Shown here: positions 41,701 through 48,709 of the stretch, piece after piece
Numbering within the stretch: the stretch's first letter is position 1
Layout: every line of letters starts with the position of its first letter
From: Pacificoceanicola sp048553275
GTDB lineage: Bacteria; Pseudomonadota; Alphaproteobacteria; Rhodobacterales; Rhodobacteraceae
Length of the DNA stretch: 64,000 nucleotides
Assembly: GCF_048553275.1 (NCBI RefSeq)
Contig: NZ_JBLZMW010000003.1
Location: 124,001-188,000, forward strand
Direction: 5' to 3'
The notes under the pieces: generated by a model
What the model saw: only the letters and a program-made list of their open reading frames with translations
The model's database searches: none
What the model was told of the DNA's origin: nothing
Translations under genes and position numbers: made by a program

Positions 41701-41861
41701 TGACGGGTTCTGCCCTTTCCGTGAACCGATCCATTCCGGTGGCCTTAAGCAAATCCGAGGGAGCTGGCTCTGTTGGGACCGTGGTCTCATTACCTGGCGC
41801 CCACCTGTATATACAGGTCCTCGGGAATGCACGATCTACACGTCTGCGGTGGTTCCCGTCA
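41701..41861 (+). ncRNA. ssrS: 6S RNA (RNA polymerase inhibitor), candidate
   Basis: A 161-base segment in a gap between converging genes. Its ends form a perfect closing stem: TGACGGG (41701-41707) with CCCGTCA (41855-41861). Inside lie GAACCGAT (41722-41729), like GAGCCGAU of E. coli 6S RNA, and on the 3' side CTGCGGTGG (41844-41852), like the conserved CUGCGGCGG of E. coli. An inner stem CCGAGG (41755-41760) / CCTCGG (41819-41824) and a hairpin ACCTGT-ATAT-ACAGGT (41803-41818) are also present. Size, layout and motifs fit 6S RNA, which mimics an open promoter and binds sigma-70 RNA polymerase in stationary phase. Seen by eye; a covariance-model search was not possible. Confidence 0.65.
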
Positions 41862-41954
41862 TTGTCCGCAAACGCCGATTGCAGCGGGCGCGTGATGCCG
41901 ATGTCGCGTCGAACCCGCCCGTTCGGCACAGCCAGCCATCCCCCCCCGCAAACG

Positions 41955-41981
41955 AAAACGCGGCCCCCGCCGGGAACCGCG
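41955..41981 (-). terminator. Terminator after the DUF6460-like gene
   Basis: Minus-strand stem CGCGG / CCGCG (plus positions 41977-41981 and 41959-41963), followed by TTTTCGTTT. It lies 30 bases past the stop of the convergent small membrane protein gene. Confidence 0.6.
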
Positions 41982-42010
41982 CCAATCCTCTTTGAATGCG
42001 GGCCGCGCCG

Positions 42011-42337
42011 TTACGCCTCGCCGCGTCCGCGCAGCACATCGCGCCGATCCTCGGCTGCCACGCGCACAGGCACCATCGCCCGAACCGCATCGCGCTTGCC
42101 CCCGGCAGGCGGCTCATCCCCGCCCATCCGCATCACCGCAATTCCGAATTGCACACCGGCAAACACGATCCCGTTAAAGACCCAGAGCATCACGACGGCG
42201 ACAAACCCGCCCGAACTATGCGTCACCAGATGCCAAAGCCCCGCCACGTCAAGCCAAAGCAGGGCGCCGACGAACAAAGCCGACAAACCAAAGCCCGCGA
42301 TCACCTGGCGAATATACATCTTGATCAGTTCCGGCAT
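42011..42337 (-). CDS. Small two-helix membrane protein (DUF6460-like)
   Basis: A 108-residue protein with two hydrophobic segments (about 11-30, IAGFGLSALFVGALLWLDVA, and about 44-68, FVAVVMLWVFNGIVFAGVQF) and a charged, Arg-rich cytosolic tail. The start MPELIKMYIRQVIAG looks like Rhodobacterales proteins that I associate with DUF6460; that naming is uncertain. GGAGG lies upstream of the ATG and a near-perfect -10 (TATAAT) about 33 bases upstream. Confidence 0.65.
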   Translation of the reverse strand: MPELIKMYIRQVIAGFGLSALFVGALLWLDVAGLWHLVTHSSGGFVAVVMLWVFNGIVFAGVQFGIAVMRMGGDEPPAGGKRDAVRAMVPVRVAAEDRRDVLRGRGEA

Positions 42338-42369
42338 GGGAAACCTCCGTCACATTCCATAAACCGGAT

Positions 42370-42375
42370 ATTATA
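42370..42375 (-). promoter_or_regulatory. Consensus -10 element upstream of the small membrane protein gene
   Basis: TATAAT on the minus strand, 33 bases before the ATG. A TTGTTT lies 14 bases further upstream, which is shorter than the ideal spacing, so only the -10 is claimed. Confidence 0.35.
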
Positions 42376-42616
42376 CCGCCCCCAGCCAAAAACAACCCCG
42401 CCAGTTGCCGCACCCGCCACGGCCAACGCAAGACCCCGAAGCGCACAGGCACCACGCACACCCGACCCAAACCCGGGCGATCGGCAGCGCGAAGATCGGG
42501 TTTGAGCCCAATGTGTCTGATGCTGCACGGCACGCCCATGGCGGCACTTCTGTTCAACGATTCGTTCGATCATGTTAACTTTCGAGTCAGACCCGATCGC
42601 GATTTGAGGACAGGAC

Positions 42617-42994
42617 ATGCTGCGCAACGCTGAAACGCCATCTGAATTCTTGAATATGCTGGACGACGATTGGCGTCGGGACATTTTGAAAGAAATCAGG
42701 GCGCTAATCAAATCAAAGGCGCCGCAACTTGCTGAGCGCATCCACTACAAGATGTTGGGATATGGGATTGATGATGCGTATGCTTTTCATCTCAACGCAC
42801 AGCGCGCATATGTCAGTCTCTATGTGGGAAATGTCTCCAAAGTCGACCCGAATGGAGAGTTGCTGGATGGTCTGAATGTTGGCAAAGGCTGCATCCGCTT
42901 CTCTAAGACTACCAAGATCAAGGACACGCGTATCGACGAATTCATAGCCCGCGCTTTTGCGATGTGGCAAGCGGGCGAAGACGTCGATTGCTAG
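42617..42994 (+). CDS. DUF1801 family protein, low GC
   Basis: A 125-residue protein of the DUF1801/YdhG-like fold. Visible are DDWRRDILKEIRALIKSKAP, ERIHYKMLGYG and the C-terminal GKGCIRFSKTTKIKDTRIDE, typical of the family. Function is unknown. AGGACAGGAC precedes the ATG. Codon use differs clearly from the neighbours: many A/T third positions and a GC content visibly lower than the surrounding genes, which suggests recent acquisition. The gap behind it holds nested inverted repeats, possibly from the same event. Confidence 0.82.
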   Translation: MLRNAETPSEFLNMLDDDWRRDILKEIRALIKSKAPQLAERIHYKMLGYGIDDAYAFHLNAQRAYVSLYVGNVSKVDPNGELLDGLNVGKGCIRFSKTTKIKDTRIDEFIARAFAMWQAGEDVDC

Positions 42995-43128
42995 ATGCAA
43001 GGTGTGGGGCGCTTGCCATGAAGTGGCCGTTCGTGGCCTCGACACAAATGGCAGCAAAGTCCGCGGAGCAGCCTTCTGACCGACACAGGTTCAAGCGGCC
43101 GTTCTCCATACGGCCGGCACCGGGCCGG

Positions 43129-43190
43129 CAGGAGGTGCCCCTTTGGTTCCTGAAACCGCAGCAGTGCCCCGCCCAAAGGGGGACCTCCTG
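43129..43190. repeat. 18-bp inverted repeat, one mismatch
   Basis: CAGGAGGTGCCCCTTTGG (43129-43146) and CCAAAGGGGGACCTCCTG (43173-43190) pair at 17 of 18 positions around a 26-base loop. It could be a strong RNA hairpin or the ends of a tiny non-autonomous element; no flanking target duplication was recognised. Confidence 0.85.
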
Positions 43191-43254
43191 TGATCCAAGC
43201 CGGAATTAACCAAATCTGCCGCTGCGTCATGGCGGGCGGCCGATCCACGGTAGG

Positions 43255-43366
43255 CGTTTTGTACCAAACGCGCCCGAAATCGTACCAAACGCCGTCAGAG
43301 GGGCCCAAGGGACCCCTGCCGCCTTTGCGCGTTTTGTACTGAAATCGACGAATTTTGTACCAAACC
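43255..43366. repeat. Four GTAC-centred boxes in a long imperfect palindrome
   Basis: Boxes are CGTTTTGTACCAAACG (43255-43270), GAAATCGTACCAAACG (43276-43291), CGTTTTGTACTGAAAT (43330-43345) and AATTTTGTACCAAACC (43351-43366). GTAC cores are at 43261, 43282, 43336 and 43357, so each pair is spaced exactly 21 bp. The two pairs face each other around a small hairpin (AGGGGCCC / GGGACCCCT near 43298-43317), making the whole a fold-back of roughly 110 bases. Confidence 0.8.
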
Positions 43367-43431
43367 CGGCGCGGAAATCCTGCGCAACGGGGGACCGGAC
43401 GCCCCGTTACCCCCAACGCACGCTGCGTTAA

Positions 43432-43905
43432 TCAGAAGGCTTCGGGGCGTGCCTCTCGGGCCATATGATCGAGCACGGCATTGACGAATTTCGCTTCCTT
43501 GCCGTCGGCAAAGAACGCGTTCGCCACGTCCATATATTCCACGATCACCACTTTCGGCGGTGTCGTCATCGCCACCAGCTCCGCCCCCGCCGCGCGGAAC
43601 AGCGCCCGCAGCACCGGGTCGATCCGGGCGATTGGCCATTTCGCGACAAGCGCGCGATCGGTCATCTGATCGATCTTCGCCTGATAGCTCAGAGCCTCTT
43701 CCAACAGCTTGGAAAACATGGAGATATCGCCTTCGATCATCTCCTCGCCCTCGATCTGCTCAAGGCCGAAGCGGTGTTCGAGGAACTCTGCCCGCACCCG
43801 GTCGAGCGCCGTGCCCGATTGCTCCATCTGGAACAGGGCTTGCACCGCGTAGAAGCGGCTGGCGCTCTTCATCTTGCGTTTGTCGTTACCGGATTTGGCA
43901 CTCAT
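43432..43905 (-). CDS. nusB: Transcription antitermination factor NusB
   Basis: A 157-residue all-helical protein that, with NusE (S10), binds boxA RNA in rRNA operons to prevent early termination. Motifs are SASRFYAVQALFQMEQSGTA near the start and RIDPVLRALFRAAGAELVAM plus VVIVEYMDVANAFFADGKEA and FVNAVLDHMARE at the end. The ATG at 43905 overlaps the ribH stop (ATGA), consistent with the common alphaproteobacterial ribB-ribH-nusB operon. Confidence 0.96.
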   Translation of the reverse strand: MSAKSGNDKRKMKSASRFYAVQALFQMEQSGTALDRVRAEFLEHRFGLEQIEGEEMIEGDISMFSKLLEEALSYQAKIDQMTDRALVAKWPIARIDPVLRALFRAAGAELVAMTTPPKVVIVEYMDVANAFFADGKEAKFVNAVLDHMAREARPEAF

Positions 43906-44450
43906 GCGATGTCGGACCCTTTGCCGCCTGCAACCTGAAACTCGTCGCGCGCGGGCACGAATCCCACGCCTTTCCGCGAAGCGCCCCACCTACGGGCAAG
44001 CGCGATCAGGTGCAAGGCCGCAGCCGCCGCCCCACCGCCTTTATTCTGCCCTTTCGCCTCGGCGCGCGCCTCAGCTTGTTCAATGTTTTCAACGGTCAAG
44101 ATGCCATTGCCGATGCACAGCCCCTGCAGGCCAAGCAGCGTCAAACCGCGCGACGAATCATTGCACACGGTCTCGTAGTGAGTCGTCTCGCCCCGCACCA
44201 CACAGCCCAGAGCGACATACCCGTCAAAGTTGCTCATCCGCTCCGCGATTCCAATCGCCGTCGGCACCTCCAGAGCGCCCGGCACTTCAATGGTTTCGTG
44301 AAAGCCGCCCGCCGCCTCAATCTCCGCCCGCGCGCCTTCGAGAAGCTGATCTGCAATGTCCTTGTAATAGGGCGCCACAACGATCAACATCTTGACAGGA
44401 TTATCAAAAACCGGACGCTCCAGCATATGGTGGGTGATGTTCGCGGCCAT
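43902..44450 (-). CDS. ribH: 6,7-Dimethyl-8-ribityllumazine synthase
   Basis: A 182-residue enzyme, penultimate step of riboflavin synthesis, condensing the pyrimidine with the butanone phosphate made by RibB. Visible motifs are VPGALEVPTAIGIAERMSNF near 55-74, VALGCVVRGETTHYETVCND near 79-98 (the catalytic histidine is in the THYE segment) and LTVENIEQAEARAE near 115-128. Its start shares one base with the ribB stop (TAATG) and its end overlaps nusB, so all three are translationally coupled. Confidence 0.97.
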   Translation of the reverse strand: MAANITHHMLERPVFDNPVKMLIVVAPYYKDIADQLLEGARAEIEAAGGFHETIEVPGALEVPTAIGIAERMSNFDGYVALGCVVRGETTHYETVCNDSSRGLTLLGLQGLCIGNGILTVENIEQAEARAEAKGQNKGGGAAAAALHLIALARRWGASRKGVGFVPARDEFQVAGGKGSDIA

Positions 44451-45577
44451 TATCCAAGCTCCGAAATCTTGCGGGTTCCGACGATCTCAAGGCCATACGC
44501 CTCCAGCCCGACCACCTTCGGCGTCGGCGAATTGGTCAGCAGCGTCAGCTTCGACAGACCCAGCGACGACAGGATCTGCGCGCCGAGGCCATACTGCCGC
44601 AGCGTCGACGGCGAGACATCGTCATGCGCATCAATCTTCATCGCCGTATCGCGCAGCAGCACGACAACCCCGCGCCCCTCCGCCGCAACCGCTTGCATGG
44701 CATGGGAAAATTCATCCGCCCGCCCCTTGGGCCCGGTGCCGATCACATCCAGCATCGGGTCCATGGCGTGCATCCGCACCAGCACCGGCTCCGCCGTGGA
44801 GATGTCGCCCTTGACCAGAACGATGTGCTCATCGCCATGGGTTTCGTCCACATAGACCCGCATCGCCCACTCACCGCCAAATTCGCTGGTGATGGTTTCT
44901 TCCTTGCGCACCCGCACAAGGTTGTCATGGCGGCGGCGGTATTTGATCAGATCGCTGATCGTACCGATTTTCAGCCCGTGTTTCTGAGCGAAAGCAACGA
45001 GTTCCGGCAGGCGTGCCATGCTCCCGTCGTCGTTCATGATCTCACAGATCACGCCCGCCGGGTTCAGCCCCGCCAGACGGCTGACGTCCACGGCGGCCTC
45101 CGTGTGACCGGCCCGCACCAGCACACCGCCATCACGCGCGCGCAGCGGAAACACATGCCCCGGCGTCGCGATATCCTGCGCGCCCTTGGAGGCATCCACG
45201 GCCACGGCAATCGTCCGCGCCCGGTCGCCCGCGGAAATGCCCGTGGACACGCCCTCGCGCGCTTCGATGGACGTGGTGAACGCCGTCTCGTGCCGGGAGG
45301 AATTATTGGTGGACATCAGTTCAAGGCCCAGCTCGTCGATCCGCGACGAGGTCATCGACAGGCAGATCAGCCCGCGACCATAGAGCGCCATGAAGTTGAT
45401 CGCATCCGGGGTTGCCCATTGCGCCGGGATCACCAGATCGCCTTCGTTTTCGCGATCCTCGTGGTCCACCAGAATGAACATGCGCCCGTTGCGGGCATCC
45501 TCGATGATTTCCTCGATCGAAGAGATTGCGTTGCGCAGGGAATCTTCCACCGCGCCGGGGGTTTCGTAATCCGCCAT
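44450..45577 (-). CDS. ribB: 3,4-Dihydroxy-2-butanone-4-phosphate synthase fused to a degenerate GTP cyclohydrolase II domain
   Basis: A 375-residue protein. Residues about 15-210 are a full DHBP synthase: MFILVDHEDRENEGDLVIPA, SRHETAFTTSIEAREGVSTG and RAGHTEAAVDVSRLAGLNPA; it converts ribulose-5-phosphate to the butanone phosphate and formate. Residues about 215-375 align with GTP cyclohydrolase II, but the three zinc cysteines of the active enzyme (the CxxGDxxxSxxCDC region) are absent; the region reads GDISTAEPVLVRMHAMDPML. This half should be inactive, as described for RibBX-type proteins. ribD and riboflavin synthase are not in the window. Confidence 0.95.
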   Translation of the reverse strand: MADYETPGAVEDSLRNAISSIEEIIEDARNGRMFILVDHEDRENEGDLVIPAQWATPDAINFMALYGRGLICLSMTSSRIDELGLELMSTNNSSRHETAFTTSIEAREGVSTGISAGDRARTIAVAVDASKGAQDIATPGHVFPLRARDGGVLVRAGHTEAAVDVSRLAGLNPAGVICEIMNDDGSMARLPELVAFAQKHGLKIGTISDLIKYRRRHDNLVRVRKEETITSEFGGEWAMRVYVDETHGDEHIVLVKGDISTAEPVLVRMHAMDPMLDVIGTGPKGRADEFSHAMQAVAAEGRGVVVLLRDTAMKIDAHDDVSPSTLRQYGLGAQILSSLGLSKLTLLTNSPTPKVVGLEAYGLEIVGTRKISELG

Positions 45578-45672
45578 GGGGCCTCCAAACTCCGTGCCTG
45601 CCCGCAGATACGCCAGAGGCGCCGCAAAGGCCAGAGCGGATGCGCTGCGTCACGGCTCACAAATGGCCGGTT

Positions 45673-45996
45673 TCAGTCGAAGATATCTTCAATCAGATCG
45701 AAAGCCTCTTCGAGGAACGACCGCCCGAGGCTCTTCTTGCGCTTCTTCTTTTTGTAGCGCGTCTTCGATCCCCGGTCCCATCCTGTGCCCGACTTGCCGT
45801 CATGGCGGGCCGGGCCCTTCTTGCCTTTGCGGGGCATTTCGTGCCGTGCCGGATCCGCCGCGCCCTGCTTGAGCATCTTCAGATCATGCAGCGGCGCACC
45901 GCAGCTGGAGCAGGCCAGTTCGTGGCGCTGCTGATCGAGGATCAGCGCGGCGCGTGTGCCGCAGTACGTACAAGTGGCGATCTTTGTGTTTGGCAT
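45673..45996 (-). CDS. Small zinc-ribbon protein, function unknown
   Basis: A 107-residue protein with a four-cysteine zinc ribbon at the N-terminus (Cys9-x2-Cys12 and Cys29-x2-Cys32). A strongly basic, glycine- and lysine-rich linker follows (about 52-88, including a run of seven K/R/K residues) and then an acidic C-terminal helix (SFLEEAFDLIEDIFD). The layout suggests nucleic-acid or protein binding, not proven. It is in the same direction as the ribB genes but 96 bp upstream of them. I do not recognise a named family. Confidence 0.78.
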   Translation of the reverse strand: MPNTKIATCTYCGTRAALILDQQRHELACSSCGAPLHDLKMLKQGAADPARHEMPRKGKKGPARHDGKSGTGWDRGSKTRYKKKKRKKSLGRSFLEEAFDLIEDIFD

Positions 45997-46067
45997 CGCT
46001 CAAAGATGGGCCGCCGCCACAGCGATTTCAACCGCTTGGGAACAGGCTGCGCCATCAAGAACCGCAA

Positions 46068-46841
46068 TCAGCCGCGCACCGCGTAGAGCGCCACCGCCGC
46101 CGCGTTCGAGACGTTGAGCGAGCCAAAGGTGCCCATCGCCGGGATCTTGACCAGTTTGTCGCAGGTTTCCTTGGTCTTTGGCCGCAGACCCGGCCCCTCC
46201 GCGCCCAGCACCAACGCAATTGCCCGGTCGCGCAGCCCGTCGACTGCCTGATCAATCGTCTCTTCGGCCTCGCCGTCGAGGCCAAGCACGAGATAGCCCA
46301 TCTTCTGCACGGCGATGATCGTGTCCGACAGGTTGCGTTCGCGCAGGTAGGGCTGGCGCTCCAGCGCGCCGCTCGCCGTCTTGGCCAGCGCCCCGGTTTC
46401 CGGCGCCGCGTGGTGCCGCGTTCCGATCACCGCCCGCGCGCCGAGCACCTCCGCCGAGCGGAGAATCGCGCCGACGTTATGCGGATCGCTCACCCGGTCG
46501 AGCAGGATCATCCGCGCCGGCCCCTCGCCCAGCGCCACATCCTCAAGGCTGCCCCAGTTCAGCGGCTTCACCTCCAGCACGGCGCCCTGATGCACCGACT
46601 GCGGATCAATCGGCGCCTTGAAGTTGCGCGGGTCCTGGATTTCCGGCGCGATCCCGGCTTGCGCCAAGGCATCCTCCAGCTTGATTGCCGCATTCGGTGT
46701 CAAAATCAGCCGCAGCTTCTCGCGCTTGGGGTTGAGCAGCGCATCGCGCACCGCATGCAGGCCGAACAGCCAGACGGTCTCGGCAGCACCGGCCTTTTTC
46801 GCCTGTTCCTTTTCCACAACCCACTTCGGTTTCTTCACCAT
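46068..46841 (-). CDS. rlmB: 23S rRNA 2'-O-ribose methyltransferase RlmB (SpoU/TrmH family)
   Basis: A 257-residue knotted methyltransferase that uses S-adenosylmethionine to methylate a guanosine of 23S rRNA. The N-terminal substrate domain has VWLFGLHAVRDALLNPKREK near 19-38. The SPOUT domain has LLDRVSDPHNVGAILRSAEV near 110-129, ALVLGAEGPGLRP near 200-212 and GSLNVSNAAAVALYAV at the C-terminus, which form the SAM-binding knot. ATG 46841 fits the conserved start; the frame is open 35 codons further upstream but without similarity. A tRNA-Tyr gene lies divergently upstream. Confidence 0.94.
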   Translation of the reverse strand: MVKKPKWVVEKEQAKKAGAAETVWLFGLHAVRDALLNPKREKLRLILTPNAAIKLEDALAQAGIAPEIQDPRNFKAPIDPQSVHQGAVLEVKPLNWGSLEDVALGEGPARMILLDRVSDPHNVGAILRSAEVLGARAVIGTRHHAAPETGALAKTASGALERQPYLRERNLSDTIIAVQKMGYLVLGLDGEAEETIDQAVDGLRDRAIALVLGAEGPGLRPKTKETCDKLVKIPAMGTFGSLNVSNAAAVALYAVRG

Positions 46842-46970
46842 GATCCACGCCTTTTCTATGTCTGCGCCTGTTCGCACGGAGGACTTGCCTTGAGCAAGGA
46901 ATTTCCTGTTGACGCCGCTTTGCAGGGTCTTTAAACGCCCCCTCACGCCGGAGATGATCCGGCGCCCGGT

Positions 46971-47054
46971 GGGCGACAGGCCGCAAGGTGTGGCAGGGGA
47001 CTGTAACTCCCTCGAGGCGACTCACGCCTGGTTCGATTCCAGGGTCGCCCACCA
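46971..47054 (+). tRNA. tRNA-Tyr (anticodon GTA), CCA encoded
   Basis: An 84-base class II tRNA. The acceptor stem GGGCGAC (46971-46977) pairs with GTCGCCC (47044-47050), followed by discriminator A and CCA. The anticodon arm GGGGA-CTGTAAC-TCCCT carries anticodon GTA. A 14-base variable arm and a perfect T arm (CCTGG-TTCGATT-CCAGG) follow. The D arm GCC/GGC is weak and position 8 reads A, not the usual U. A TTTT run follows directly, fitting termination. Confidence 0.9.
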
Positions 47055-47169
47055 TTTTCTCTCAGGCATTCCGTAAGATACGCGCACGTGCGCTGCCAGA
47101 ACGGCAGCGTGCCTGACCGCGTTTGCGTGCCTTCGCGACGGGCCGCGGCAGAACCGCCGGCCCGCCCCT

Positions 47170-47952
47170 TCAGCCTTTTCGGAACAGCAAACTCACCGCA
47201 AAAATTGCCGCCGCCGCACAGACGATGCTCGGCCCGGCGGGCGTGTCGAACTCCCACGCACCCCAGAGCCCGCCCAATCCCGCAAGCACGCCAAGACCGC
47301 CCGCCGCCAGCGCCATTTGCTCGGGCGTTCGGGCAAGACTGCGCGCCGCCGCCGCCGGAATGATCAGCATCGCCCCGATCAGCAAGGCTCCCACCACCTT
47401 GATCGCCACCGCGACCACCACGGCAAGCGCCAGGATCAGGACGCGTTCCTCGCGCTTCGGGTCGATCCCCGAAGCCCAGGCCAGATCCGGCGAAACCGTC
47501 GCGGTCAAAAGGCTTTGCCAGCGCCACAGCAGCAAGGCCCAGACCAGTGCGCCGCCGCCCCAGATCACCACCAGATCGTCCTTGCCGACGCTCAGGATAT
47601 CGCCGAACAGAAACGCATTGAGATCGAGCCGCGCGCCCGCCACAAGGCTCGCCGCCACGAGGCCGAGCGCCAGCGCCGTATGCGAGGTCACACCGAGCAG
47701 CATGTCGCTGCCATAGCCGCGCCCGCTCAGCCGCGCCACAAGCAGCGCCATGGCCAGCGCCACCGCCAGCGTCCCGGCCATCACCGGCACGTTCAGCGCA
47801 AGCGCCAGCGCCACGCCCAGAATGCCCGCATGAGCCGTCGCATCGCCAAAATAGGCCATCCTGCGCCAGACCACGAAGCTCCCCAGTGGCGCCGCCGCCA
47901 GCGCCACACCCACCGCGCCCAGAACCGCGCGCACCAGAAAATCATCAAGCAT
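47170..47952 (-). CDS. znuB: Zinc ABC transporter permease ZnuB
   Basis: A 260-residue membrane subunit with about seven to eight hydrophobic segments. The ABC-3 family motifs are clear: PLGSFVVWRRMAYFGDATAH near 21-40, then GDILSVGKDDL near 141 and KVVGALLIGAMLIIPAAAAR near 198-217. It overlaps the znuC 3' end by eight bases, so translation is coupled. Together with ZnuC and the divergent ZnuA it forms the high-affinity zinc importer. The gene order znuA / zur-znuC-znuB is typical of Rhodobacterales. Confidence 0.95.
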   Translation of the reverse strand: MLDDFLVRAVLGAVGVALAAAPLGSFVVWRRMAYFGDATAHAGILGVALALALNVPVMAGTLAVALAMALLVARLSGRGYGSDMLLGVTSHTALALGLVAASLVAGARLDLNAFLFGDILSVGKDDLVVIWGGGALVWALLLWRWQSLLTATVSPDLAWASGIDPKREERVLILALAVVVAVAIKVVGALLIGAMLIIPAAAARSLARTPEQMALAAGGLGVLAGLGGLWGAWEFDTPAGPSIVCAAAAIFAVSLLFRKG

Positions 47953-48709
47953 GATCGCACCCCTCGTGATCATGCGCATGATCGTGGTCATGCCCGTGGT
48001 GATGGCTGTGCGAATGTTCGTGGCGGTAGAGCGCCAGCGCCCCACCGGTCCCGGTGCCGAACAGGGCGCGGTACTCCTCCGCCTGCGCCACCACCTCCGG
48101 ATGCCCCTCGCAGCAGATATGCCCATTCAGACAGATCACCCGGTCGGAGGCGCTCATCACGACATGCAGCTCATGGCTGACCATCAGCACCGCAAGCCCC
48201 ATGTGGTCGCGCACCTCCTCGATCTGCCGATAGAAGGCCGCCTGCCCCGGCTGATCCAGCCCCTGCGTCGGCTCGTCCAGCAGCAGCACATCGGGCCGCA
48301 CCTGCAGGGCCCGCGCCAGCAGAACCCGCTGCAACTGACCGCCCGACAACTCGGAAATCTGCCGGTTGCCATAGCCCGTCGCCCCCGCATGCTCCAGCGC
48401 GCGCGCCCGGCTCTCGCGGTCCATGCTGCGTGGCAGCCGCATGAAGCGCTCCACCGTCATCGGCAGGCTCGGGTCCAGCGCAAGCTTCTGCGGCACATAG
48501 CCAACGGTCAGCCCCGGACGGCGCGTCACCGTGCCGCGATACGGCTGCACCGCGCCGATCAGGCTGCGCAGAAAGCTGCTCTTGCCGGACCCGTTCGGGC
48601 CGACCACCGTCACGATCTCTCCCGGACGGAGCGCGAAATTCACATCCCGCAGCACCACGCTGCCGCCCAGTTTCAACGCCAGCCCCCGCGTCTCGATCAG
48701 CGCGCTCAT
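47945..48709 (-). CDS. znuC: Zinc ABC transporter ATP-binding protein ZnuC, with His-rich tail
   Basis: A 254-residue ATPase driving zinc import. Walker A is GPNGSGKSS near 37-45, the signature motif is ELSGGQLQRVLLARAL near 118-133 and Walker B is DVLLLDEPTQGLD near 139-151. The last 25 residues are extremely rich in His and Asp (starting HEHSHSHHHGHDHDHAHD), as in other ZnuC proteins, and could bind zinc as a store or sensor. It overlaps zur by four bases (ATGA) and znuB by eight. Confidence 0.96.
   Translation of the reverse strand: MSALIETRGLALKLGGSVVLRDVNFALRPGEIVTVVGPNGSGKSSFLRSLIGAVQPYRGTVTRRPGLTVGYVPQKLALDPSLPMTVERFMRLPRSMDRESRARALEHAGATGYGNRQISELSGGQLQRVLLARALQVRPDVLLLDEPTQGLDQPGQAAFYRQIEEVRDHMGLAVLMVSHELHVVMSASDRVICLNGHICCEGHPEVVAQAEEYRALFGTGTGGALALYRHEHSHSHHHGHDHDHAHDHEGCDHA

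Larger units (their letters stand above)
42995..43431. other. Convergent gap with nested inverted repeats
   Basis: Both flanking genes end here, and no coding frame with normal codon use is present. The region contains an 18-bp inverted repeat (43129-43190), four GTAC-centred boxes forming a long imperfect palindrome (43255-43366), and two further hairpins next to the nusB stop: AACGGGG / CCCCGTT (43386-43408) and AACGCA / TGCGTT (43415-43429). Confidence 0.85.

Noticed and set aside
41803..41818. ACCTGTATATACAGGT as a LexA or lux-type operator
   Set aside because: The spacing is too short for both an E. coli LexA box and a lux box, alphaproteobacterial LexA sites look different, and no gene starts nearby. 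It fits better as a hairpin inside the 6S RNA candidate.
41693..41929. Minus-strand frame of 78 codons in the 6S RNA region
   Set aside because: No ribosome binding site and no similarity; the segment has clear RNA structure instead.
42991..43416. 141-codon minus-strand frame with repeated VWYK-like words
   Set aside because: The repeated words simply translate the GTAC boxes; no ribosome binding site or codon bias, so no protein is called.
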